Assembly (NCBI RefSeq): GCF_000016065.1
Contig: NC_009092.1
Location: 2,852,001 to 2,916,000, forward strand
DNA length: 64,000 nucleotides
Direction: 5' to 3'
DNA from: Shewanella loihica PV-4
Lineage (GTDB): Bacteria; Pseudomonadota; Gammaproteobacteria; Enterobacterales; Shewanellaceae
Made by a program: the position numbers and the translations under genes. Below, piece after piece: positions 1 through 8,920 of this stretch. How positions within the stretch are numbered: position 1 is the stretch's first letter; each line of letters starts with the position of its first letter. The notes beneath the pieces were generated by a model that was not told where the DNA came from, did not search any database, and saw only the letters and a list, made by a program, of their open reading frames with translations.

Positions 1-764
1 TTGGCGTAAGAGTCGAGCGAAGAGTTTTCGCGAATGTTGTTATCTCTGTCGATGAATGATTTGTATGGCGGCACGTGCGCCACCATCACCTCATCACGCA
101 GGTGGCCCGAATCCCAGGTTTCTGTCGCCAGGGTATGTGAGCGATGCGCCAGGGCATCTTGATCGGCGCGGCTAATGTTATAGGTCTTGGCCATCTGCTC
201 GGCGGTCTGTCCCATAGAAAGGCCAGTCGAGTATTCCGCAACCGCAGGGGGCACAGGGAGCAGATCTTTCAGTCCAAGACGGCGAATGATGGCCCATTTC
301 TGACCAAAGCTGCGCGCCTTATTGAGATCCACCAGGGCGTGAGCCAGCTTCTTCGACACGCCGATTGGCAATACAGATGATGAATCGGCGCCGCCGGCAA
401 TCCCTATCTCTATATTACCCGTCATGATGGACTCGGCCACATTGACTGTCGACTGGAAACTAGTAGCGCAGGCACGTGTCACGCTATAGGCATCGGTGGA
501 CACATTCATGCCAGTACCCAGGACTATCTCGCGGGCGATGTTGGGCGCCGCTGGCATCTGTACTACCTGACCATAAACGAGCTGTTCAATCTCTTTCGGG
601 TCGAGTTCCGAGCGAGACAGGAGTTCGTTCACCACCATCTTGCCCATATCCAATGCCGACACCCCATGAAACGCGGTAGCCTGCTTCGCAAAGGGGGTTC
701 TAAGCCCCATCACTATCGCGATGCGATCGCCCTTTGCGTTCCTTACTTGCTGTAATTCACTCAT
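1..764 (-). CDS. fadI: FadI, 3-ketoacyl-CoA thiolase (3' end cut off by window edge)
   Basis: This is the acetyl-CoA acyltransferase of the FadIJ fatty-acid beta-oxidation complex, which cleaves 3-ketoacyl-CoA with CoA to give acetyl-CoA. The first 254 residues are present; the family is about 436 residues, so the C-terminal catalytic His and Cys motifs lie outside the window. The N-terminus reads [20 protein letters not shown]. The acyl-accepting Cys is C99 in the motif TRACATSF, the same position as in E. coli FadI. The ATG is preceded by GAGGGC at a normal spacing. It points away from the moxR operon across 408 bp that contain a FadR-like operator. fadJ would be expected just outside the window. 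The identification is firm because length, active site and N-terminus all fit. Confidence 0.95.
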   Translation of the reverse strand, partial: MSELQQVRNAKGDRIAIVMGLRTPFAKQATAFHGVSALDMGKMVVNELLSRSELDPKEIEQLVYGQVVQMPAAPNIAREIVLGTGMNVSTDAYSVTRACATSFQSTVNVAESIMTGNIEIGIAGGADSSSVLPIGVSKKLAHALVDLNKARSFGQKWAIIRRLGLKDLLPVPPAVAEYSTGLSMGQTAEQMAKTYNISRADQDALAHRSHTLATETWDSGHLRDEVMVAHVPPYKSFIDRDNNIRENSSLDSYA

Positions 765-859
765 CTTTTGCCCTCGTGACGCGTCTGATAGAAACGCTTC
801 TACTAACGCCGTTATTATTCTTCCCTACCCCGTTGCCGGGTATCTCGCTACACTCTCGC

Positions 860-876
860 AACAGGTCAGACCATCA
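860..876 (-). promoter_or_regulatory. FadR operator-like site upstream of fadI
   Basis: Read on the minus strand the 17 bases are TGATGGTCTGACCTGTT, 14 of 17 matching the enterobacterial FadR consensus AGCTGGTCCGACCTGTT. The site lies about 95 bp upstream of the fadI start. A second, independent FadR-like site sits before fadL in this window, which strengthens the reading. Binding is inferred, not shown. Confidence 0.6.
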
Positions 877-913
877 AAGTGTGATCTGATTCTAACTTCT
901 TATTTCAAGGTTT

Positions 914-927
914 TAAACACCTGTTTG
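914..927. promoter_or_regulatory. Possible PsrA-type operator
   Basis: The sequence TAAAC-ACCT-GTTTG resembles the PsrA pattern (G/C)AAAC-N2-4-GTTT(G/C) with one mismatch. PsrA is a TetR-family repressor of fatty-acid degradation in several gammaproteobacteria. The surrounding DNA is rich in TTTAAA words, so chance similarity is quite possible. Confidence 0.3.
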
Positions 928-1172
928 GTTTTTAAACGACAAATATCGAAAAAGATGTTGATTAACAATGTTTAATAAAAGCAAAATTAGCCATTAAAGC
1001 CAGTTTAAATCCCGGTTTAAGCATGCTAACTTATTTTGCTGATTGAAATTTGGCGCCGCCAAGCCCACAAGGTCATCCAACTCACCTAAGGCTGAGGTAA
1101 GGCGTTTATCACTGAATTTTTTACCAGATACGCTGTCTACAGCTCACACAATAGATAATACCGAGTAGCATC

Positions 1173-2129
1173 ATGCCCTTAAGTCGATTTCATGCATTAC
1201 GTGAATACCTGGATAAAGTGATCCTGGGTCAACCCACTCTTACCGAAAACTTATTGATCGCACTGATTGCCGATGGTCACTTACTGGTAGAGGGCCCACC
1301 TGGCCTAGCCAAGACGCGAGCGGTCAAGGCGCTGAGCGATGGTGTAGAGGGGGACTTTCACCGTATTCAGTTTACCCCGGACTTGCTCCCTGCGGATCTC
1401 ACTGGCACCGACATCTATCGCGCCCAGACGGCCACCTTCGAGTTTGAGGCAGGCCCTATCTTTCACAACCTTATCCTGGCCGATGAGATCAACCGTGCGC
1501 CAGCTAAGGTACAGTCGGCGCTACTGGAAGCCATGGCCGAGGGCCAGGTTACCGTGGGTAAACAGAGCTACAAGCTGCCAAAGCTATTTCTGGTGATGGC
1601 AACACAAAACCCGCTGGAAAACGAAGGCACCTATCCCCTGCCCGAGGCGCAGCTTGACCGCTTCCTGATGCACCTGAATCTTGACTACCCCAGCGCCGCC
1701 ACCGAATTTGAGATCATGCGCCTGTCCCGCAGCGAAGCCCTCACCCAGGAGCTGCCAAAGGTTGAGCCTATCGCCCAGGAAGAGGTATTCGCCGCCCGTA
1801 AGGCCGCGCTGGATATCTATCTCGCCGAGCCGCTGGAGCAGTATATTGTCAACATCGTGATGGCCACCCGCCAGCCACAGCAATACAGCGATCAACTGGC
1901 TAACTGGCTGGAGTATGGCGTCAGCCCGCGTGCGACCATCTCCATCGAGCGCTGCGCCCGCGCCCGCGCCTGGCTGATGGAACGCGACTTTGTCTCGCCG
2001 GAAGATATTCAGGCCGTGGTGCCCAACGTACTGCGTCACCGCCTGCTACTCAGCTATCAAGCCCAGGCCGAAGGCGTGAGCAGCGATCAGGTAATAAACC
2101 ATATTCTGAGTCAGGTAGCGGTGCCTTAA
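1173..2129 (+). CDS. MoxR-family AAA+ ATPase
   Basis: A cytoplasmic AAA+ ATPase of the MoxR class, thought to act as a chaperone for von Willebrand factor A proteins encoded beside it. The 318 residues show Walker A GPPGLAKT at 41-48, Walker B ILADEINRAP with D104/E105, and a sensor-1 region VMATQNP near 142-147. Length is typical of MoxR. It is the first gene of a six-gene operon with DUF58, DUF4381, BatA, BatB/C and BatD; its TAA overlaps the ATG of the next gene by one base (TAATG), which suggests translational coupling. The ribosome binding site is weak. Confidence 0.93.
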   Translation: MPLSRFHALREYLDKVILGQPTLTENLLIALIADGHLLVEGPPGLAKTRAVKALSDGVEGDFHRIQFTPDLLPADLTGTDIYRAQTATFEFEAGPIFHNLILADEINRAPAKVQSALLEAMAEGQVTVGKQSYKLPKLFLVMATQNPLENEGTYPLPEAQLDRFLMHLNLDYPSAATEFEIMRLSRSEALTQELPKVEPIAQEEVFAARKAALDIYLAEPLEQYIVNIVMATRQPQQYSDQLANWLEYGVSPRATISIERCARARAWLMERDFVSPEDIQAVVPNVLRHRLLLSYQAQAEGVSSDQVINHILSQVAVP

Positions 2130-3058
2130 TGGGACAGAATGCTTTACCCCTATTTGCCGATGGCGTCTCCCTCAATCAGAAAGAGCTGTTAGCCTGCCAA
2201 AATCTTGCCCGGGCCCTGCCCGAGCGCAAGAGCAAGGCGCGCGCGGCACTAGCCGGCCACAGAGCCAGCAGCATCAAGGGACGGGGAATGGAGTTTGCCG
2301 AGGTTCGCCATTACCAAGCCGGCGATGATGTGCGCACCATAGACTGGCGAGTGACTGCCCGCACCGGCAAGGCCCATACCAAGCTTTTTGTCGAGGAGCG
2401 TGAGCGCCCGGTATTACTGCTATTGGATCTCAGCCACAGCCTCTATTTCGGCTCGAGTCTAATGCTACAATCGGTGCAGGCGGCGCATCTGGCAGCCACC
2501 CTGGGCTGGGCCGCCGTCGGTCACGGCGATCGCCTAGGCGCACTGATCGCCAGCGAGGCCGAGCATCTCGAGCTTAAACCCCGCAGCCGACAAACCGGCA
2601 TGCTGGCACTCATCTCTGCCATAGAGCAGATCCACCAGCAGCAACTTCATCAGCTAAATCAGCCGGTGAAACAGCCCGAGCACATCTTCAAGGCCTGTCA
2701 GCGCCTGAGGCGAATCGCCAAGCCTGGCTCGCTAATCTGGATCATCAGCGATGGCAGCCATTTCGGCCCCCAGTGTCTGGGACCACTGAGCGAGCTTAAA
2801 CGCCACTGCGATATCGGCGCCTTTCTGATCACTGACCCCCTCAGGCAAGGCACCCTTAAGCTGCCGCCCCAGTTTCAATTTCCGGTGAGGGATGGCGATA
2901 AGGAGCTGATGTTAGACAGACGCAGCTACGATGCCTGGCTGGCTCAGCAACAAACACAGCAACAGGGATTTATCACCATGATGAATCAGATCAACGCGCG
3001 GCCAAGACGCATCGACGCGGCCCAGCCGTTAGACCAACAAATTGGAGCCCTGAGGTAG
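2129..3058 (+). CDS. DUF58 domain protein of the bat operon
   Basis: A 309-residue DUF58 protein. The family signature is clear around residues 48-75 (IKGRGMEFAEVRHYQAGDD followed by VRTIDWRVTARTGK). A vWA-like core follows, with a beta strand ending LLLLDLSHS. DUF58 proteins are nearly always encoded next to MoxR ATPases and vWA membrane proteins; the biochemical role is not established. The start overlaps the moxR stop by one base, and the next gene begins immediately after its TAG. No signal peptide is visible, so it is probably cytoplasmic or membrane associated. Confidence 0.9.
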   Translation: MGQNALPLFADGVSLNQKELLACQNLARALPERKSKARAALAGHRASSIKGRGMEFAEVRHYQAGDDVRTIDWRVTARTGKAHTKLFVEERERPVLLLLDLSHSLYFGSSLMLQSVQAAHLAATLGWAAVGHGDRLGALIASEAEHLELKPRSRQTGMLALISAIEQIHQQQLHQLNQPVKQPEHIFKACQRLRRIAKPGSLIWIISDGSHFGPQCLGPLSELKRHCDIGAFLITDPLRQGTLKLPPQFQFPVRDGDKELMLDRRSYDAWLAQQQTQQQGFITMMNQINARPRRIDAAQPLDQQIGALR

Positions 3059-3553
3059 ATGCAAGCGGCAAGTCAACCTGCGCTCGCCAATCTGCAGGAT
3101 ATCATCACCCCGGCCCCAGTCGGAATCTGGCCCCTCGCCTATGGTTATTACCTGCTGGCGCTACTAGTGCTTATGCTGATAGCTGCCCTGTTCATCTATA
3201 TTAAACGCAGAGGCAAGCTGCTGGCGGCCAAACGCGAGGCGCTTACTCTTCTCTCTAAGGTGACGTCAGAGGCCCCTCAACTACCGCTGGCGGTCAACAG
3301 CCTGCTAAAACGCAGCGCCATGAGTTATCTGCCCCGGGAGCAGGTCGCCTCACTACAGGGCGATGCCTGGTATGCCTGGCTAAGGGCCCAAGTGCCGAGC
3401 ATGGATCCTATGCTGCCAAGCCTGTTGGAGAAGCGTTTCCAAGCTGGCAAGCTCTCACCAAGTGAGGCCACGCAACTCCTCGATGGCGCCAAAGCCTGGC
3501 TACAGCAGGCGCTGCCACTCAAGGCTGGCAAGGAGGCGTCATGTTCACACTAG
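3059..3553 (+). CDS. DUF4381 membrane protein of the bat operon
   Basis: A 164-residue protein with one clear transmembrane segment at about residues 24-45 (GYYLLALLVLMLIAALFIYI) followed by basic residues KRRGK, predicting a short periplasmic N-terminus and a cytoplasmic C-terminal domain. This size and architecture match DUF4381, found between DUF58 and BatA in proteobacterial aerotolerance operons. It starts directly after the DUF58 stop codon and its end overlaps batA by 13 bases. The function is unknown; a structural role in the Bat membrane complex is inference. Confidence 0.82.
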   Translation: MQAASQPALANLQDIITPAPVGIWPLAYGYYLLALLVLMLIAALFIYIKRRGKLLAAKREALTLLSKVTSEAPQLPLAVNSLLKRSAMSYLPREQVASLQGDAWYAWLRAQVPSMDPMLPSLLEKRFQAGKLSPSEATQLLDGAKAWLQQALPLKAGKEASCSH

Positions 3554-4560
3554 CCTGGCCCTGGCTACTCATATTACTCCCGCTGCCGCTGATTTTTTCT
3601 CTCGGCAAAGCAAGCGGCAGCAAACAAGCCACGCAGACGGGCGGCGGTCATCTACAGATGCCCGGCGTCGCTGAAGCGCCAACGACAAGGTTCGATCACT
3701 CCCCTCGCCGCAGCCGCTGGCCCTATTGGCTCATCTGGACGGCGCTGGTATTTGCCGTTGCCCGCCCGCTATGGGTTGGCGATGCAATAGAGCTCCCAAG
3801 CAAGGGACGAGACCTCATGCTGGCGGTGGATCTGTCAGGCAGTATGCAGATAGAAGATATGGTGCTGAATGGTAAGGCGGTCGATCGTTTCGCCATGGTA
3901 CAGCAGGTAATGAGTGAGTTTATTGAGCGCCGCAAGGGCGACAAGCTGGGGCTGATACTCTTTGCCGATCACGCCTATCTGCAGGCGCCGCTCACCCAGG
4001 ACAGACGCTCGGTGGCCCAGTTTCTCACCGAGGCGCAAATCGGCCTAGTGGGCAAACAGACCGCCATCGGCGAAGCTATCGCGCTGGCGGTTAAACGCTT
4101 CGACAAGGCCAAGCAGAGCAACCGCGTGCTTATCCTGCTCACCGATGGCTCAAATAACTCGGGTAGCATCACGCCGGAGCAGGCCGCCGATATCGCCGCC
4201 AAGCGAGGCGTAACCATCTACACCATAGGGGTGGGCGCCGAGGTGATGGAGCGCCGCACCCTGTTTGGCAAGGAGCGCGTTAATCCGTCGATGGATCTGG
4301 ACGAGGCGCAGCTCACCCTGCTGGCCCAAAAGACCAAGGGGCGTTACTTCAGGGCGCGTAATTCCGATGAACTGGAGCAGATCTATCAGGAGATAGACAA
4401 GCTAGAGCCCACCGACAGCGACCAACTCAGCTATCGACCACAGGCAGAGCTCTTCTACTATCCCTTGGCCATTGCCCTGCTTGTCAGTGTGCTCTTGATG
4501 TTAAGTGGCTTCGCTGCCGTGCAGGCCTTGGTTCAACGTTTACCACGGAGCGCCTCATGA
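3541..4560 (+). CDS. BatA-like vWA membrane protein
   Basis: A 339-residue inner-membrane protein with two N-terminal hydrophobic segments (about 4-20 and 60-77), a von Willebrand factor A domain and a C-terminal transmembrane segment (about 308-330). The metal-ion-dependent adhesion site looks complete: DLSGS at 97-101, a Thr near 174 and TDG at 201-203. BatA proteins are linked to Bacteroides aerotolerance and envelope stress. It overlaps DUF4381 by 13 bases and the next gene by 4 bases (ATGA). Confidence 0.9.
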   Translation: MFTLAWPWLLILLPLPLIFSLGKASGSKQATQTGGGHLQMPGVAEAPTTRFDHSPRRSRWPYWLIWTALVFAVARPLWVGDAIELPSKGRDLMLAVDLSGSMQIEDMVLNGKAVDRFAMVQQVMSEFIERRKGDKLGLILFADHAYLQAPLTQDRRSVAQFLTEAQIGLVGKQTAIGEAIALAVKRFDKAKQSNRVLILLTDGSNNSGSITPEQAADIAAKRGVTIYTIGVGAEVMERRTLFGKERVNPSMDLDEAQLTLLAQKTKGRYFRARNSDELEQIYQEIDKLEPTDSDQLSYRPQAELFYYPLAIALLVSVLLMLSGFAAVQALVQRLPRSAS

Positions 4561-6638
4561 TCCATTTTCTCCGTCCCGAATGGCTGCTGGCCCTCATCCC
4601 CCTGGCGCTATTACTCTGGCTGCGAAAGCGCCAGCGACATCAGGCCTCGAGCTGGAATCGCTATATCGCGCCGCACCTGGCTAAGGTGTTAGTGAGCGGT
4701 CAGGCAAGCAACAAAAAACAACACCTGGGCCTCATCGCCTTTATCTGGCTCGTTAGCGTCCTGGCTCTCTCTGGCCCGGCACTGACCAAGCAGCAACTAC
4801 CTGTATTTGAAGCCAACCTGGGCCGGGTGATAGTGATGGATATGTCGCTCTCCATGTACGCCACCGATCTGGCGCCCAACAGGCTGACTCAGGCCAAGTT
4901 CAAGGCAACGGATCTGATTAAAAGCCTCAAGGAGGGTGAGACGGGTCTTGTGGCCTACGCCGGCGACGCCTTTACCATCAGCCCGCTGACCCGGGACAAA
5001 TCAACTCTACTAAACCTGCTGCCAACCCTGTCGCCGGAGATCATGCCTGTGCTGGGCTCCAACCTGCCAGCGGCGCTAGATCAGGCTAAGCAGCTGCTTG
5101 TCCAGGGCGGTCACCTCAAGGGCGAGATCATCTTGCTGGCCGATGGCGTGAATCCGGACCAAATCGGCGAAGCCAAATCGATACTGGACGATACTCAGTA
5201 TCGTCTCTCCATCATCGCCATGGGGACAAACCAGGGCGCCGCCATCCGCTTGCCGGATGGACAACTGATGCGTGACCAAAGCGATCAGGTGGTGGTCAGT
5301 CAGACGGATCTCAGCCAGCTTAATAGTTTAATTGGCAACAGCGGCGGCAAGTTGTTTGCCTACCGCGCCGATGGCAAAGATCTTGAGTCACTGACCCAAA
5401 GCTTAAGCCAGGAGAGCGATGCCAAGACCTCAGATCGCCAAGGGGAAGCCTGGCAAGATCTCGGCCCCTATCTGGCCCTGCTCCTGCTGCTGCCGGCGCT
5501 GCTGAGTTTCAGACACGCCTTCGCCGCGCTTGCCTGTTTAGTTATTCTCGCCCCGAGCCCAGAAGCCCAGGCTGCCAGTTGGCAACATCCCTTCAGCACA
5601 GACGATCAGCGGGCGATGCAGGCCTATCAAGCGCAAGACTTTCAAGGCGCGGCAGAGCAATTTACCTCGCCCCAGTGGAAGGCCGCATCCCTGTACAAGA
5701 ATGGTGATTATCAAGAGGCGCTCAAGCTTTTCGAGCAGGATGACTCGGCGAGTGGCCTGTTTAATCAGGGCAACAGCCTGATGCAGCTCAATGATCTCGA
5801 CAAGGCCATCGAGCGTTATCAGCAGGCGCTTAAGAAAGACCCTCAGCTTACTCAGGCCGAGCAAAATCTTGAGTTGGCCGAGCAGCTAAAGCAGCAACAG
5901 CAAGCTAGCCAAGATCAAGGCCAATCTGATCAGAAAAAGTCCGAGCAGAATCAATCTGATCAAGACCAGTCGAATCAGGACTCAAATAAGCAAGATAAGT
6001 CCCAACAAGACGGCGCCGGGCAAAATCAAGGCCAGCAACAAGGCCAAGGCGATCAGCAATCGGGCCAGGGCTCGAGAGGCCAGCAGTCTCAAGGCCAGAA
6101 TGGTCAACAAGAAGATGAGCAAGGCTCTAACCAGCAAGGCTCTGACAAGCAAGGCTCTGACAAGCAAAGCGCTAGCCAAGAAAGCCCTGAGCAAGAAACT
6201 CCCGAGCAACAAGCCTCTGCCGAGCAGGAAGCCAGCCAGGATGGTCAGTCGCAAAACCAGCAGACAGGCGCCGCTAATGACGCTCAGATGAGCGCCGATC
6301 CGGCCAAAGACGCCAAAAATCAAATGGACGCCAACGCAAATCAATCTGACGCTGGCCAGCAGATGGGACAAGGCCAACAGCCGCAAGACGAACAAGAGAG
6401 CACTCAAGCCCAGGCCGCGAATATGACCCAGGGCAAACCCGGCGAGGGCGATGAGCAAGGCGAGCCGGTAGCCGCCGCAACCAACGCCATTGCGCCAGAA
6501 GATCTGCCCCCCGAGATGCAGCGCGCCCTTACCGGGGTGATAGACGACCCTCAGGTCTTGCTGCGCAACAAGATGCAACTGGAATATCAAAAACGCCGCC
6601 GTCAGGGGGCGACCATAAAGGACAATCAACAGTGGTAA
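4557..6638 (+). CDS. BatB/BatC fusion: vWA domain, TPR and Gln-rich tail
   Basis: A 693-residue protein joining what are two genes (batB and batC) in other bacteria. It has N-terminal membrane segments (8-22 and 57-72), a vWA domain with MIDAS DMSLS at 95-99, a central hydrophobic stretch near 302-330, TPR-like helices at about 343-450 (QALKKDPQLTQAEQNLELAE) and a long disordered tail rich in Gln, Ser, Asp and Asn to about residue 640. The C-terminus (EDLPPEMQRALTGVIDDPQV) resembles the usual BatC end. A 15-bp tandem repeat at 6120-6179 encodes part of the tail. It overlaps batA by 4 bases and batD by 7. Confidence 0.9.
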   Translation: MIHFLRPEWLLALIPLALLLWLRKRQRHQASSWNRYIAPHLAKVLVSGQASNKKQHLGLIAFIWLVSVLALSGPALTKQQLPVFEANLGRVIVMDMSLSMYATDLAPNRLTQAKFKATDLIKSLKEGETGLVAYAGDAFTISPLTRDKSTLLNLLPTLSPEIMPVLGSNLPAALDQAKQLLVQGGHLKGEIILLADGVNPDQIGEAKSILDDTQYRLSIIAMGTNQGAAIRLPDGQLMRDQSDQVVVSQTDLSQLNSLIGNSGGKLFAYRADGKDLESLTQSLSQESDAKTSDRQGEAWQDLGPYLALLLLLPALLSFRHAFAALACLVILAPSPEAQAASWQHPFSTDDQRAMQAYQAQDFQGAAEQFTSPQWKAASLYKNGDYQEALKLFEQDDSASGLFNQGNSLMQLNDLDKAIERYQQALKKDPQLTQAEQNLELAEQLKQQQQASQDQGQSDQKKSEQNQSDQDQSNQDSNKQDKSQQDGAGQNQGQQQGQGDQQSGQGSRGQQSQGQNGQQEDEQGSNQQGSDKQGSDKQSASQESPEQETPEQQASAEQEASQDGQSQNQQTGAANDAQMSADPAKDAKNQMDANANQSDAGQQMGQGQQPQDEQESTQAQAANMTQGKPGEGDEQGEPVAAATNAIAPEDLPPEMQRALTGVIDDPQVLLRNKMQLEYQKRRRQGATIKDNQQW
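6120..6179 (+). repeat. 15-bp in-frame tandem repeat in the BatB/C tail
   Basis: Four copies of CAAGGCTCTGACAAG-like units (6120, 6135, 6150, 6165) encode repeats of the pattern Q-G-S-(D/N)-(K/Q). Two central copies are identical. Copy number can change without a frameshift because the unit is a multiple of three. Confidence 0.85.
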
Positions 6639-8272
6639 TACGACGCTTTTTGACCTTAGCCTGTTTGGCACTCAGCCTGTCGGCGCCGGCCTATGCCTTA
6701 ACCAAGGTAGAAACCTCGGTAGACAGAAACCCCGCCATCCAGGGGGAATATCTGGTGCTCAGCATCAAAGCCGATGACGATGTGGACAACGCCAGCTTAG
6801 ATACCAGCGGCCTGTTAAAAGACTTTATCGTCGGTCGCACAAGTGTCAGTCGCAGCACCCAGATCATGAACTTCGACGCCAGCAAGGAGACCCGCTGGCA
6901 GATCCTGCTGGCACCCAAGCAAACTGGCACTGTGATCATCCCCGCCATGACCATAGACAACATCAGTTCAGAGCCCATAGAGCTCAAGGTGGCCGCCCCC
7001 GGCAGCCAACCCGAGCAGATGAAGAATCTGTTTATCCGCAGCAGCGTCTCGACCGAGACAGCCTATGTGGGCCAGCTGATCACCTATAAGGTCAAGCTTT
7101 ACCTGGGCGTCGAGCTGCAACGGGGCGTACTCAGCGCGCCCAATGTCGAAGGGGCACAGCTTAAGCAACTGGGGGACGATGTCGATGGCACAGAGATCAT
7201 CGACGGTCGCCGCTACCGGGTGATCGAGCGCACCTATAGCCTGATCGCCGACGAGCCCGGTACGCTGTCGCTCTCCGGCGCCAGCTTCTCCGGCGATGTG
7301 TTAGTCGAATCCTCCCGCCGCGGCGGCATGTTCTCCTTTAACGAGAGCCGTCCCATGCAGGCCAAGGCCGCCCCGAGTGAGATAGAGGTGTTGCCTATCC
7401 CCGCAGGTTATCAGGGCGACTGGCTGGTGAGCGATCTCGTGGTCTTAAAAGAGGACTGGAAAAAAGATGCCCAGTATCAAGTAGGCGTGCCCATTACCCG
7501 CAACATCAGCCTGCTGGCCTCCAATGCCGACGACACCAGCCTGCCCGGCATCAGCCTGAGTCTACCTGACACCTTTAAGGTCTATCCGGAGAAACCCCAG
7601 CGCAAGACCTATGTGCGCGATAAGCAGGTGGTCGCCCAGCTCAACCAGACCACGGCCATAGTACCGACTCAGCCCGGCAGCTATACCCTGCCCGCGATCC
7701 GTATTCCCTGGTGGAACAGCCGCACCCAGAAGCAGGAGTTCGCTACCCTGCCCGCGCGTAACATCAGCATCGCGCCGGCTAGCGCCAGCCAGGAAAGCCC
7801 GCAGATTGCCGCGGTGAGCCCTCAAGGTAATTCCAACGGTCTCTGGCCGGCCATCAGCGCCCTGTTTGCCCTGCTCTGGTTGGCGACTAGCCTGCTCTGG
7901 TACCGTCACTACCAAGCTTATCGTTATCGCGCCGCGCCAAGCGGTGCAGACGAAGGTGCTACGAGTAACGCCCCCAAAGCCACGGATGCGTTACGTCAAT
8001 TTGAGACCGCCTGCCGAAATGGCAAGACGGGTGACGCCCTGGTCACCCTGCAGCGCCACATGAGCCAGCAGGCTGGCATGCCAATGACTCTGACCGATAT
8101 CGCCGCCCTAAGCTACGATCTCGACCAGGCGATTCAAGCCATTCAGCGTCAGGGATACAGCCAAGATGGCCAGGGGCTAGAGGTTGAAAAAGTGATCACT
8201 GCGGTGAAAAATGCCCCAAAAGCTGCGCCCCACAGCACACAATCTGCTTTAAGGCCCTTAAATCCGCTCTAA
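6632..8272 (+). CDS. BatD-like exported protein
   Basis: A 546-residue BatD family (oxygen-tolerance) protein. It starts at GTG 6632, 7 bases inside the preceding gene; no ATG is available before the signal peptide MVIRRFLTLACLALSLSAPAYA. The N-terminal periplasmic part consists of repeated beta-sandwich-like segments (KVETSVDRNPAIQGEYLVLS; RSSVSTETAYVGQLITYKVK). One transmembrane helix near 407-425 (LWPAISALFALLWLATSLLW) precedes a cytoplasmic tail of about 120 residues. It closes the bat operon; an 84-bp gap separates it from the sigma factor gene. BatD is believed to pair with BatA/BatB in the envelope. Confidence 0.88.
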   Translation: MVIRRFLTLACLALSLSAPAYALTKVETSVDRNPAIQGEYLVLSIKADDDVDNASLDTSGLLKDFIVGRTSVSRSTQIMNFDASKETRWQILLAPKQTGTVIIPAMTIDNISSEPIELKVAAPGSQPEQMKNLFIRSSVSTETAYVGQLITYKVKLYLGVELQRGVLSAPNVEGAQLKQLGDDVDGTEIIDGRRYRVIERTYSLIADEPGTLSLSGASFSGDVLVESSRRGGMFSFNESRPMQAKAAPSEIEVLPIPAGYQGDWLVSDLVVLKEDWKKDAQYQVGVPITRNISLLASNADDTSLPGISLSLPDTFKVYPEKPQRKTYVRDKQVVAQLNQTTAIVPTQPGSYTLPAIRIPWWNSRTQKQEFATLPARNISIAPASASQESPQIAAVSPQGNSNGLWPAISALFALLWLATSLLWYRHYQAYRYRAAPSGADEGATSNAPKATDALRQFETACRNGKTGDALVTLQRHMSQQAGMPMTLTDIAALSYDLDQAIQAIQRQGYSQDGQGLEVEKVITAVKNAPKAAPHSTQSALRPLNPL

Positions 8273-8317
8273 CAACTTGCCTCAGGCGCGCCAATGGCGT
8301 TAACGTAGTCGAAACAA

Positions 8318-8345
8318 TTGACGCGCCTCCCCTCCTTTCTATGCT
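8318..8345 (+). promoter_or_regulatory. Possible sigma-70-type promoter for the ECF sigma gene
   Basis: TTGACG (8318-8323) and TATGCT (8340-8345) are separated by 16 bp. Transcription would begin near 8352, just before the first possible ATG at 8357, so the ATG at 8408 may be the true start. It is a visual match only. Confidence 0.35.
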
Positions 8346-8356
8346 GCGAGTAAAAA

Positions 8357-8920
8357 ATGTTTAGCGTGATACGAAATAAAAAACCGAAAAAGTCGGTCAA
8401 TAGAGACATGCTGAATAAACAACGACGATACGATAGCCTTGTCAGGGCACTTCATGGCGACCTGTTCCGCTACGCCTTCTGGCTGTGCGGGGATAAACAT
8501 ATCGCCGAAGATATCACCCAAGAAACCTTCTTACGCGCCTGGCGCTCCTTGGAATCACTCAAAGATGACAAGGCCGCCAAGGCTTGGCTGATCACCATAT
8601 TACGGCGTGAAAACGCCCGCCGCTTCGAGCGTAAGCAGTTTGACTACTCGGATGTAGAGCAGGCCGATATCGCCGACCATATCTCTTCCTCTAGCGAAGA
8701 GAGCATGGAGCAGCATATGCTCAGGCGCCAGATAGCCAAGCTCGAGGCCGAATACCGCGAGCCCTTGATCCTGCAGGTGATCGGCGGCTTCAGCGGCGAA
8801 GAAATTGCCGATATCTTAGATCTGAATCGTAATACCGTAATGACTCGCTTATTTCGCGCCAGAAATCAGCTAAAAGAGATACTCGATGACACGCAAACCA
8901 GGGGGCGCTCTAATGGATGA
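8357..8920 (+). CDS. ECF-type sigma-70 family sigma factor
   Basis: A 187-residue two-region sigma factor. Region 2 lies at about 27-90 (LFRYAFWLCGDKHIAEDITQ, then ETFLRAWRSL) and region 4 at about 120-175 (YREPLILQVIGGFSGEEIAD, then NRNTVMTRLFRARNQL). It would direct RNA polymerase to a small regulon. Two starts are possible: ATG 8357 as listed, or ATG 8408 (MLNKQRRYDS), neither with a strong ribosome binding site. It overlaps by 8 bases the next gene, a single-span membrane protein typical of anti-sigma factors. The place beside the bat operon suggests an envelope or oxidative stress response, which is inference. Confidence 0.9.
   Translation: MFSVIRNKKPKKSVNRDMLNKQRRYDSLVRALHGDLFRYAFWLCGDKHIAEDITQETFLRAWRSLESLKDDKAAKAWLITILRRENARRFERKQFDYSDVEQADIADHISSSSEESMEQHMLRRQIAKLEAEYREPLILQVIGGFSGEEIADILDLNRNTVMTRLFRARNQLKEILDDTQTRGRSNG

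Larger units (their letters stand above)
765..1172. promoter_or_regulatory. Divergent intergenic region between fadI and moxR
   Basis: This 408-bp AT-rich gap must hold the promoters of fadI (leftward) and of the moxR operon (rightward). I see a FadR-like site and a weaker PsrA-like site, listed separately. Both are closer to fadI. I do not see a convincing gene in it; the small ORFs here have no ribosome binding site or recognisable product. Confidence 0.6.

Noticed and set aside
5982..6671. 229-residue open frame on the minus strand
   Set aside because: It is antisense to the Gln-rich tail of BatB/C; the Leu-rich repeats are the complement of Gln codons.
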